DNA of 10,000 nucleotides from Theodoxus fluviatilis (GCA_034096865.1 JAWQFJ010018559.1:1-10000); one strand, 5' to 3'; shown: positions 1 to 7,094, counted from the first letter of the stretch. The notes: generated by a model not told the origin, from the sequence alone. Numbers and translations: made by a program.

Positions 1-193
1 TATTGGTTCATGCTAATCTGTGCCTCAAGAGGCAGCACCCGGAACAACAAGCAGGGCGAGGAAAGGCAAAGGGAGGTAAATGACTGGTATTGTTACTCTA
101 CGATTCATGCTCCTCTGGTATGTAGTTTAAATGAATATCCGATCTGTAGTTTACGTTTCTGAGCTTGTAAGACGGCACAGGCTGCTGCCCAAG
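1..193. other. Unique left flank of the first minisatellite
   Basis: Ordinary mixed-composition sequence with no gene I can support. A short direct repeat (TGTAGTTTA) occurs near 120 and 146. Frames that start here stay open only because they run into the stop-free minisatellite to the right, so they are not evidence of coding. Confidence 0.6.
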
Positions 194-364
194 CCCGCCA
201 GCTCTGTGCCGTCTCCCTGCCCGCCAGCTCCGTGCCGTCTCCCTGCCCGCCAGCTCCGTGCCGTCTCCCTGCCTGCCAGCTCCGTGCCGTCTCCCTGCCT
301 GCCACCTCCGTGCCGTCTCCCTGCCTGCCACCTCCGTGCCGTCTCCCTGCCTGCCAGCTCCGTG

Positions 365-688
365 CCGTCTCCCTGCCTGCCAGCTCCGTGCCGTCTCCCT
401 GCCTGCCAGCTCCGTGCCGTCTCCCTGCCTGCCAGCCCCGTGCCGTCTCCCTGCCTGCCAGCTCCGTGCCGTCTCCCTGCCTGCCACCTCCGTGCCGTCT
501 CCCTGCCTGCCAGCTCCGTGCCTGTGCCGTCTCCCTGCCTGCCAGCTCCGTGCCGTCTCCCTGCCTGCCAGCTCCGTGCCGTCTCCCTGCCTGCCAGCCC
601 CGTGCCGTCTCCCTGCCTGCCAGCTCCGTGCCGTCTCCCTGCCTGCCACCTCCGTGCCGTCTCCCTGCCTGCCAGCTCCGTGCCTGTG
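365..688. repeat. Tandem pair of 162-bp higher-order repeats, type 1
   Basis: Using A for the CCAGCTCC unit, C for CCAGCCCC, B for CCACCTCC and A* for the 32-bp unit, positions 365-526 read A-A-C-A-B-A*. Positions 527-688 read the same order. The two 162-bp blocks (five 26-bp units plus one 32-bp unit) therefore look identical, which indicates a recent block duplication inside the minisatellite. Confidence 0.9.
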
Positions 689-772
689 CCGTCTCCCTGC
701 CTGCCAGCTCCGTGCCGTCTCCCTGCCTGCCAGCTCCGTGCCGTCTCCCTGCCTGCCAGCTCCGTGCCTGTG

Positions 773-1096
773 CCGTCTCCCTGCCTGCCAGCTCCGTGCC
801 GTCTCCCTGCCTGCCAGCTCCGTGCCGTCTCCCTGCCTGCCACCTCCGTGCCGTCTCCCTGCCTGCCACCTCCGTGCCGTCTCCCTACCTGCCAGCTCCG
901 TGCCGTCTCCCTGCCTGCCAGCTCCGTGCCTGTGCCGTCTCCCTGCCTGCCAGCTCCGTGCCGTCTCCCTGCCTGCCAGCTCCGTGCCGTCTCCCTGCCT
1001 GCCACCTCCGTGCCGTCTCCCTGCCTGCCACCTCCGTGCCGTCTCCCTACCTGCCAGCTCCGTGCCGTCTCCCTGCCTGCCAGCTCCGTGCCTGTG
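773..1096. repeat. Tandem pair of 162-bp higher-order repeats, type 2
   Basis: Positions 773-934 and 935-1096 both read A-A-B-B-Y-A*, where Y is the unit with CTACCTG. They are two identical 162-bp blocks of different internal composition from the type 1 pair. A truncated 84-bp block (A-A-A*, 689-772) separates the two pairs, and a further 162-bp block (B-A-A-C-A-A*, 1097-1258) follows. The constant block length with changing contents points to unequal exchange or slippage in register with the 32-bp unit. Confidence 0.9.
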
Positions 1097-1623
1097 CCGT
1101 CTCCCTGCCTGCCACCTCCGTGCCGTCTCCCTGCCTGCCAGCTCCGTGCCGTCTCCCTGCCTGCCAGCTCCGTGCCGTCTCCCTGCCTGCCAGCCCCGTG
1201 CCGTCTCCCTGCCTGCCAGCTCCGTGCCGTCTCCCTGCCTGCCAGCTCCGTGCCTGTGCCGTCTCCCTGCCTGCCAGCTCCGCGCCGTCTCCCTGCCCGC
1301 CAGCTCCGAGGTCCGTGTACGCCTAACACAATTACTGTGAGGTGGCTGTTCAATCAGACAGGCCTCCATCCGGGTTGGGGAGAGAGCCGCTTCCAATCTG
1401 GGTTTACGGTTGATCTCTGCCTCTCATGGCAATGTAAACGCTGTGCTGACAAGAGCACTAGGAATGAGACCGCCCCTCGCCTCCTCATCCCTCGCCTTCA
1501 TGCCAGCCCCAGCCCATCGCCATCACCGCTCTTCATCAAAGGCAAGGGTTAAGCACATGATTTAGACTTCACACAAGGCAGTCAAATGGTAAACATGTTC
1601 TTCTTCCGTTTCCAAGGCTTTTT

Positions 1624-1690
1624 CCAAACCTGATGGTGGCTATGTTCATCAGAGGCGTGGTAAAGCTCTAATACAATATGCATGTAAAGG
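1624..1690 (+). repeat. Diverged dispersed repeat, copy 1
   Basis: Positions 1624-1667 align without gaps to 2372-2415, with 33 of 44 bases identical, including the shared run GCGTGGTAAAGC. The following segment (ATCAG, GTGG, AATACAA) also aligns loosely to 3465-3490. This suggests an old interspersed repeat; the family is unidentified. Confidence 0.6.
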
Positions 1691-2371
1691 CACGCACAAC
1701 GCTAATCAGCGAACTTTTCCCCTTAAACTAGAGAGCACCGGAAACCTTCACCAAGGACGCCATTATTTCTCTCCAATGGCCTGTATGATTAATAATGGCA
1801 GTACGTCCTGCTAGCCAGGCCTGACTACCAAGTGTATTGAATTAATGTATTGGCTCAAACAGCAAAGCAGCGACATCTGAGTGTGGAACTCGCAATAGAG
1901 TGATGCCATTAACTTCGTGACGCACAATACAATATCTCTTTATCAGTTTATGCTTACATTTCCCTAACTATGTGACAGATAACCATTCCCGTTTTGGTTT
2001 AATTCCGAAACAAGATAACAGGCATCCTCCAACATTTCATGGATTCTTCCTTAGGTGAAACCCTGACCATCCACTTTTGCTAAATAACTAAATAACTAAC
2101 GAAATGGGGGGAGGTATTAAAACTCCCGTTGAATTACAAACATTGTCTACAATGACTACTACACGTGGGTGCAGTGCTTACAAGTTGTGCATGGCCAGCC
2201 AGCGCAGAAAGTATCGAGAACTATGAGGGAAGTTCTGAAATTCTTTGATGTAGAGCGGCCATTTAACAAGCAGTATGTGGTCAGCGAACTATCCCTCGCT
2301 GTTCAATATCGACTCCAGAGGCGATGGTGGCAAACAATAAACTATTTTCTCTTCAGTGTCCAACGTCTTCT

Positions 2372-2415
2372 CCAGAGCTGATGGCGCCTGCATGCAGCAG
2401 AAGCGTGGTAAAGCA
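2372..2415 (+). repeat. Diverged dispersed repeat, copy 2
   Basis: This is a gap-free 75% match to 1624-1667. Its left part (2370-2392, around GCTGATGGCGCCTGC) also matches 3596-3618 at 18 of 23 bases. It appears to be the same old repeat family as copy 1. Confidence 0.6.
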
Positions 2416-2605
2416 GACGCCATACATACGAGACAAACGGTCAACGCACTTTTCATCTGAGTCCACTGCCACCTCCAGAGCCGCAGGCGATATAGGTGGA
2501 ATGAGCTGTCGTGACTTCACTACGGAGTAAGCCTCTCATTACCCACACCCACGTACAACGAAGAGATGATTAAGATAAAATCAGCGAACGTGTTAGACGT
2601 TACGT

Positions 2606-2894
2606 TTCAAATTAGCAAGACCTTACCATCTGTTGGCCATCTCTGTTCGCAGTCTCTACATGTATATCTCGGACAGCACAAGTCGAGCTAGCAAGACCTT
2701 CCCATTTCTTCGCCATCTCTATTCAGAGTCTCTGTATCTCGGACAGCACGTTTCGAGCTAGCAAGACCTTCCCATTTCTTCGCCATCTCCATTCAGAGTC
2801 TCTGTATCTCGGACAGCACGTTTCGAGCTAGCAAGACCTTCCCATTTCTTCGCCATCTCTATTCAGAGTCTCTGTATCACGTACAGAACGTGGG
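2606..2894. repeat. 70-bp tandem repeat, about four copies
   Basis: The unit begins GAGCTAGCAAGACCTTCCCA and ends with CTCGGACAGCACGTTTC. Copies start at 2685, 2755 and 2825, exactly 70 bp apart. The copies at 2685 and 2755 differ by a single base (T or C in CATCTCNATTCAG). The copy at 2825 is identical to the 2685 copy for about 54 bases and then diverges (ATCACGTACAGAACG). A more diverged copy precedes them at 2606-2684. The tight core and degraded edges are typical of a small local minisatellite. Confidence 0.95.
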
Positions 2895-3430
2895 CTAACG
2901 CAAGCAGCCTCGTGAACAGAGCCGGCGACTTTCTCGCCACAGGCCATTCTACGGGAATCAAAGATGAAGTTTAAATAGAGGCCACTCTTTTAAGGTAAAT
3001 CCCTTTACAGCGACGCGCGCTTTAGCGACTGTGAGCTCGATCCACAAGACAGAGCAAGAACTCCTACACAGAGGCGGTGACCACTTCAGACAGGTTACTG
3101 ACCAAGACGCTGGGGAAACGTCCTGGGGCGTGGATTGACCCCTCTGTGAACTTTTGACCTGAGCTGGGCAGAGGTAAAGGTAAAAGTGCTCTTTTTCATA
3201 TTGCAACTTTCCACCCATTGATGATGCTCAAACCGCACACATTTATCTCCTGGTCATCGGGCTAGAGGGTGGGGGGGTAGGGAATGCATCAGGGGTTCTG
3301 TCGGTGGGTAACCCTGGGTGGGGATTGCGTTCAAACGCATTTCCTGCGTGTTGGAGGTAAGAACGGATCCATTGTGACTCTCTACGCCATTGGCAAACAA
3401 CGAACAACCAGGGAAATGAGACGACTTTCT
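2895..3430. other. Unique sequence without a recognisable gene
   Basis: No supported gene. An 86-codon minus-strand open frame (2958-3218) resembles no known family, lacks evident splice context, and is within chance length. The only structured element is the G-run cluster listed at 3267. Confidence 0.5.
3267..3327 (+). other. G-quadruplex-forming motif
   Basis: Positions 3267-3282 contain GGG-T-GGGGGGG-TA-GGG, which satisfies the classic four-run G3 rule if the seven-G run is counted as two tracts. Further G-runs follow to 3327 (GGGG, GGG, GGG, GGGG). Folding potential is inferred from the pattern; nothing in the sequence ties it to a promoter. Confidence 0.6.
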
Positions 3431-3517
3431 CTCACTCTAAACCAGCTCTGGTGATTTTCTTGATCAGTGTGGCCTTACACTGAATACAAAGGGTGACAGG
3501 CCGTAAAACTTCATTCG
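3431..3517 (+). repeat. Dispersed repeat, copy 3
   Basis: The segment runs from CTAAACCAGCTCT through TACAAAGGGTGACAGG to AAAACTTCAT. It aligns along its length with 4643-4727: ACCAGCTCT at 3441 and 4653, GTGGCC, TACAAAGG at 3485 and 4695, and AAACTTCAT, with a nearly constant offset of about 1211 bp. Positions 3485-3510 also match the reverse complement of 4441-4466 at 24 of 26 bases. The family is not recognised. Confidence 0.75.
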
Positions 3518-3595
3518 GCATGCAGCCTTTCAACCACCACACGTTAATGAATGGTCAAAAAGAGCGAGTGCCTTCCATCGACTTGCTCCAGGCGT

Positions 3596-3618
3596 TTTCC
3601 GACGCTAATGGCGCCTGC
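3596..3618 (+). repeat. Dispersed repeat, short fragment
   Basis: The stretch containing GCTAATGGCGCCTGC matches 2370-2392 at 18 of 23 bases. It lies just 23 bp left of the 16-bp minisatellite. It may be the edge of another family copy, but it is short enough to leave doubt. Confidence 0.4.
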
Positions 3619-3640
3619 TGCTTTCCCCTTTCAACTCCCA

Positions 3641-4144
3641 GCCTCGCTCTACCCCTGCCTCGCTCTACCCCTGCCTCGCTCTACCCCTTCCTCGCTCTAC
3701 CCCTGCCTCGCTCTACCCCAGCCTCGCTCTACCCCTGCCTCGCTCTACCCCTGCCTCGCTCTACCCCTGCCTCGCTCTACCCCTGCCTCGCTCTACCCCA
3801 GCCTCGCTCTACCCCTGCCTCGCTCTACCCCTGCCTCGCTCTACCCCTGCCTCGCTCTACCCCTGCCTCGCTCTACCCCTGCCTCGCTCTACCCCTGCCT
3901 CGCTCTACCCCTGCCTCGCTCTACCCCTGCCTCGCTCTACCCCTGCCTCACTCTACCCCTGCCTCGCTCTACCCCTGCCTCGCTCTACCTCTGCCTCGCT
4001 CTACCCTTGCCTCACTCTACCCCTGCCTCGCTCTACCCCTGCCTCGCTCTACCCCTGCCTCGCTCTACCTCTGCCTCGCTCTACCCTTGCCTCACTCTAC
4101 CCCTGCCTCGCTCTACCCCTGCCTCGCTCTACCCCTGCCTCACT
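3641..4144. repeat. 16-bp pyrimidine-rich minisatellite, 31 copies
   Basis: There are 31 complete units of GCCTCGCTCTACCCCT in perfect 16-bp register (3641-4136), followed by a partial unit. Variants are CCCA endings (units at 3705 and 3785), a TCCTCG start (3689), GCCTCACTC (3945, 4009, 4089), ACCTCT (3977, 4057) and ACCCTT (3993, 4073). Several variants recur exactly 80 bp apart. The + strand is almost purine-free apart from one A and one or two G per unit. The 16-bp period makes all three + frames open and gives Leu/Pro/Ser/Tyr-rich pseudo-proteins up to about 310 residues, which I do not treat as genes. Confidence 0.97.
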
Positions 4145-4640
4145 TCCTTTCCTGCCCAGTGCTGTCTCTCCATTCCCCCTCCCCTTTCAGCTTCCGTTCC
4201 CTTCCCGAAGAGACTCCTTTCATCCAACGAATATCCCACAGCCCCACGATCCCACATAAGATGTACCCTGGCCGACCTCTCTGCACTGAACTAAGCCGCA
4301 GCCACAAGGTGCCTCCCTTGTCAGTTGGAGCCCATCTTCTCTGCACTTTCCGCATGCGGTTTGGGTTCAAGAATAGACCCACGGCGTCCCCCTTATGGAT
4401 TCCTAAACGGCAAATAGCTACATGATGGATGGATGGGTGGAGTTTTACGGCCTATCAGCCTTTGTAGACTGTTACGCCATTCAGCGAGGAAATTATCCAC
4501 AAAAATTTATAGTTAGCGCAAATCACGTCACGATGTCTCTATATATTCGCCTCTTACAAATCGCGTAGGGAGACGCGGTTGCTCTATTCTTTTCCCCAAC
4601 CCACAGAGGGAGAATAGCTACGGGAATCCTGGTTTGACTT
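4145..4640. other. Unique sequence without a recognisable gene
   Basis: Apart from a small (GGAT)n stretch at 4423-4436 and the inverted repeat copy beside it, nothing here can be assigned. The minus-strand frame at 4140-4382 is short and family-less. Confidence 0.5.
4441..4481 (-). repeat. Dispersed repeat, inverted copy with GATG/CATC tail
   Basis: Positions 4441-4466 (AGTTTTACGGCCTATCAGCC then TTTGTA) are the reverse complement of 3485-3510, with 24 of 26 bases matching. Similarity continues more weakly to about 4481. On the minus strand the element runs straight into (CATC)n at 4421-4440, so the family may carry a short tetranucleotide tail. Confidence 0.7.
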
Positions 4641-4642
4641 GC

Positions 4643-4729
4643 TGCAACCCTAACCAGCTCTAATGATGTTCGTGGCCAACAGCCTTAGATAGCCTACAAA
4701 GGCTGACACCACATAAACTTCATCTACAT
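4643..4729 (+). repeat. Dispersed repeat, copy 4
   Basis: Direct counterpart of 3431-3517. It shares ACCAGCTCT, TGAT, GTTC, GTGGCC, TACAAAGG, TGACA and AAACTTCAT in the same order, with small gaps. The similarity fades on both sides, which defines a repeat of about 85-90 bp. Confidence 0.7.
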
Positions 4730-5190
4730 TCACCTTTGGGGAAACTCTGGTAACTCGGCCAGGGGAAACTAAAGCAGAAGGGGAACCAGAGGTCAACGGA
4801 GCTGCTCTAGGTCACACGGTCATGACTTTCCCCAACAGTCACAGGAAGGAGAACTCAATCACTCTTTCACCTACGAGGGGAGACTACAAAAAGGCCGTAC
4901 AGGAAACGCCACAGGGGATGTCAACTTGTGGGATAAGGTTGAAATGATTTCATTCAAGTTCTTCTTGGGGTAAAATGGTGCTTTTCTGAATGCCAAGTGT
5001 ATGCAAGGCCTGAGAGCGCCTTCAAGTCCAGCATCACCAAACTAAGATATTTACTAGCACAGGAAGCTTCTCGTGTCTGAATCATCATCATGGGGACATG
5101 CTTCGTCAAGAACACACAAAACACTATTACCGAAAATGTTTCTTTGGTTAACCCCTTCTTGTCTACATTTCTAAATGTACATGTATACTC
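4730..5190. other. Unique sequence without a recognisable gene
   Basis: Mixed sequence with no supported gene. Open frames reaching from here into the microsatellite (for example minus strand 4954-5424) owe most of their length to the stop-free (TCTG)n tract. Confidence 0.5.
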
Positions 5191-5197
5191 ATCTGCA

Positions 5198-5273
5198 GTC
5201 TCTGTCTGTCTGTGTGTCTGTCTGTTTGTGTCTGTCGGCCAGTCTGTCGGCCTGTCTGTCGGCCTGTCTGTCA

Positions 5274-5353
<80 letters not shown>

Positions 5354-5464
5354 GCCTGTCTGTGTGTGTCTCTCGCTCTAACAGACACAAACAAACAAAC
5401 AAATAAACACACATAGACACACACACACTCAGGCTGGCAGGCAGGTAGGCAGACAGGCAGGCTG
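5198..5464. repeat. Compound microsatellite: (TCTG)n, (AAAC)n, (AC)n, (GGCA)n
   Basis: The tract opens with interrupted TCTG/TTTG/TGTG and a short sub-repeat containing GTCGGCCTGTCT (5236-5265). It continues as a pure (TCTG)n run of about 81 bp (5274-5354). After a 20-bp spacer it switches to the complementary sense: ACAGACACAAACAAACAAAC, then (AC)n at 5417-5428, then GGCAGGCAGGTAGGCAGACAGGCAGG. An 11-bp inverted repeat pairs 5361-5371 with 5415-5425. Frames read through it give Cys/Val/Ser/Leu or Arg/Gln/Thr/Asp repeats and are not genes. Confidence 0.95.
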
Positions 5465-6000
5465 GGAAACAGACAGAGGACGAGGTTAACTCAAAAAAGA
5501 TTGAAGGGAAAGCATCATCCTCTCCGTCTCTCTGCTATCACACGCTGTTTCCGAATTGCTCCAACATTTTCCTCTGCCACTCAGCCACAAGTACACACCA
5601 GCAACTGACGATTCTCCTGACAACAAGCCAGACGCCGCCGGAGAAACACGGGAGACTGGCCAGACAAAGGAAGCCACAGAATCCGGCAAAAGTGTGTTGT
5701 TTATACAGCAACTCGTCCACTATGTCTTGGTCTCCAACCTCTGTACACTTCACCTCAGATCACTGGACGACATGATCATTCCTTCACTTGCACCTGACAA
5801 CAAGCACAGTTACAGACAAGATGCACAGTCAGGATCCAGCATTAACTCCACTCTCTGGCGAGTATTCCAACCTTTCTGGCTCACGGCTTCATAACAGGGA
5901 TTAATCGCACCACAGTGAGACTTCACATGCACCCGGTTTTACTCCTGGGTGGGGAGAAGTGCTGCAGTGAAGGACGACGCTCAAAGATCCGCGTAGCTTC
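5465..6000. other. Unique sequence; one 112-codon open frame of doubtful status
   Basis: An open frame on the + strand (5556-5894) has non-repetitive composition: a hydrophilic Glu/Thr/Asp-rich first half and a more hydrophobic second half (VLFIQQLVHYVLVSNLC). It matches no family I know, has no convincing start context and is overlapped by similar minus-strand open frames. I treat it as a probable chance open frame. Confidence 0.4.
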
Positions 6001-6004
6001 GAAC

Positions 6005-6100
6005 GCCGCTTCCGTTAGCCGCTTCTGTTAGCCGCTTCCGTTAGCCGCTTCCATTAGCCGCTTCCGATAGCTGCTTCCGTCAGCCGCTTCCGTCAGCCGC
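6005..6100. repeat. 13-bp tandem repeat, 7.4 copies
   Basis: Units of GCCGCTTCCGTTA start at 6005, 6018, 6031, 6044, 6057, 6070 and 6083, plus a partial at 6096. Variants are CTTCTG, CCATTA, CCGATA, GCTGC and CCGTCA. Every unit keeps CTTC, and nearly all keep CTTCC, so the array is also a regularly spaced series of GGAAG cores on the minus strand, one per 13 bp. Confidence 0.95.
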
Positions 6101-6237
6101 GAACAACAGCGTGCCATCGCTTTCACCACTGGACTAGAGCCGGAAACAACAACGAAAGCGAGGCTGCTGGAACCGGAAGGTGAGCGTTTCTTGCGACGAG
6201 GAGAAACAGACGGCAACACTGAGCCAGACGGCATAAA

Positions 6238-6247
6238 GTCACGTGAC
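6238..6247. promoter_or_regulatory. GTCACGTGAC palindromic E-box
   Basis: This is a perfect 10-bp palindrome containing CACGTG. It equals the consensus described for the CLEAR element of lysosomal genes and fits USF/MITF-type bHLH-zip sites. It lies at the right edge of the CpG-rich patch. The motif is certain; its use as a binding site is inferred. Confidence 0.4.
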
Positions 6248-6249
6248 TG

Positions 6250-6838
6250 GACGGACGACGGGGGGAACAGAACACTTACTTAAGAGCCAGCCTCCTCAGT
6301 TCCCCAAAATAAGCCATCAAGGAAGCACAGCAGACCGATGGTAGGAAGGAAGGAAGCGGAAAAACAGCGGAAGCGGAAACAGACTTGCTTGGGATAGCAA
6401 GGAAATGGGGAGAGGGATGTCTGAATGCCCATAGAAGATGAGAGAAAAACGAACATGAGGCAGACAGAACCCCGTGCAACACCCCTCAGTAAATCCATTC
6501 ATGCTGGCGGAAAGAAGCTGCATGCTGGGAACAGGTTGTGCGAGATCCACTGATGCGGCAAATTCTTTTCGCTCCTTTTTATTTAAAAAAAAAGTACTTA
6601 TCCACGTAAATACTCGTAACTAGTGAGGACAACCACATGCACACACAGACAAGCACGCATGCACGTGCAAACTTGTACGTGCATAAGTACACAAATCTCA
6701 ACTCATCCTCACATTCGCCATTGAAATCAACGAAAAAGTAAAGATTTTATTTTGACATAATGATTTTTCTCTCATATATGTGGCTAAAGCCGCTTGATCT
6801 TTTGACTAAACAAGAAAAAGTACAACAAAAGAACATTT
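6250..6838. other. Unique sequence without a recognisable gene
   Basis: AT-richer toward the right. Three overlapping minus-strand open frames of 68-77 codons (6276-6550) are in different frames and resemble nothing known. An A9 run lies at 6585-6593. Only the palindrome at 6660 stands out. Confidence 0.5.
6660..6683. repeat. Near-perfect palindrome with two ACGT cores
   Basis: TGCACGTGCAA (6660-6670) and TTGTACGTGCA (6673-6683) are inverted copies with 10 of 11 matches around a 2-bp centre. The next outer pair (6659 A, 6684 T) also pairs, giving 12-bp arms. The left arm contains a CACGTG E-box. It could extrude as a cruciform or bind a dimeric factor. Confidence 0.7.
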
Positions 6839-6859
6839 GGGGGGGGGGGGGGGGGGGGG
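6839..6859 (+). repeat. Poly-G run of 21
   Basis: An uninterrupted run of 21 G, followed 32 bp later by a run of 7 G (6892-6898). Its exact length is uncertain in any assembly because such runs are prone to sequencing error and slippage. Confidence 0.9.
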
Positions 6860-6928
6860 AGAAGGAGCTTAGGCAGCTAGGTCTCAGTTTTGGGGGGGAA
6901 TGGAGGCAAGATTGAAACTGTGCACATG

Positions 6929-6956
6929 TATGTGTGTGTGTTTGTGTGTGTGTGTT

Positions 6957-7015
<59 letters not shown>

Positions 7016-7034
7016 TTGTGTGTGTGTGTGTGCG

Positions 7035-7094
<60 letters not shown>

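Larger units (their letters stand above)
194..1308. repeat. GC-rich minisatellite, 26-bp unit (42 copies) with 32-bp variants
   Basis: The array has about 42 head-to-tail copies of a 26-bp unit, approximately CCGTCTCCCTGCCTG followed by CCAGCTCCGTG. Three single-base variants recur: CCACCTCC for CCAGCTCC, CCAGCCCC for CCAGCTCC, and CTACCTG for CTGCCTG. Six units carry an extra CCTGTG and are 32 bp long; the extra hexamers lie at 521, 683, 767, 929, 1091 and 1253. The outermost units (the first three and the last) carry CCCG in place of CCTG, so the edges differ from the core. 36 x 26 plus 6 x 32, less the partial ends, gives the observed 1115 bp. The array has no stop codon in any of the six frames, producing several 250-470 residue open frames that I do not regard as genes. 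The minus strand has closely spaced G-runs (GGCAGGCAGGGAGACGG). Confidence 0.97.
1309..2605. other. Unique sequence without a recognisable gene
   Basis: Mixed-composition DNA of about 1.3 kb. Open frames at 2169-2381 and 2324-2530 are short, resemble no family I know, and lie partly in a dispersed-repeat copy. The 1325-1552 stretch is open only as the tail of the minisatellite frame. Apart from the dispersed-repeat copies listed separately, I see nothing functional. Confidence 0.55.
5970..6260. promoter_or_regulatory. CpG-rich patch with ETS-type cores and a CLEAR-type E-box
   Basis: I count about 34 CpG dinucleotides in roughly 290 bp, visibly denser than the flanks. The patch contains the 13-bp array with repeated CTTCC/GGAAG (ETS core) motifs, two more CCGGAA cores (6139, 6173) and a palindromic GTCACGTGAC at 6238-6247. 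That decamer is the E-box type bound by bHLH-zip factors such as USF, MITF and TFEB. A strong donor-like AAG|GTGAGC lies at 6177-6185 on the + strand. Together these suggest a promoter or enhancer with a possible non-coding first exon on the + strand. No ATG-led open frame precedes the donor, and regulatory activity is inference. Confidence 0.35.

Noticed and set aside
194..1308. CRISPR-like array
   Set aside because: Units abut with no unique spacers and variants spread as in a minisatellite. The setting is eukaryotic.
131..1552. Long + strand open frames (up to 473 codons) and three matching minus-strand frames over the first repeat
   Set aside because: All six frames are open because no repeat unit contains a stop. 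The products are frame-independent 26-residue cycles with no other sign of coding, so I treat them as repeat by-products.
2958..3218. 86-codon minus-strand open frame
   Set aside because: No recognisable domain and no supporting splice or start signals; likely chance.
3493..4425. 310-codon and 247-codon + strand frames with a Leu/Pro/Ser/Tyr repeat
   Set aside because: The 16-bp unit keeps every + frame open with the same 16-residue cycle. The non-repeat ends resemble no protein family.
5556..5894. 112-codon + strand open frame of non-repetitive composition
   Set aside because: No family resemblance, no convincing start or splice context, and competing open frames on the other strand. It is within chance length for this composition.
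6276..6550. Three overlapping minus-strand frames of 68-77 codons
   Set aside because: They lie in three different frames over the same DNA, so at most one could be real. None resembles a known protein or has splice borders.
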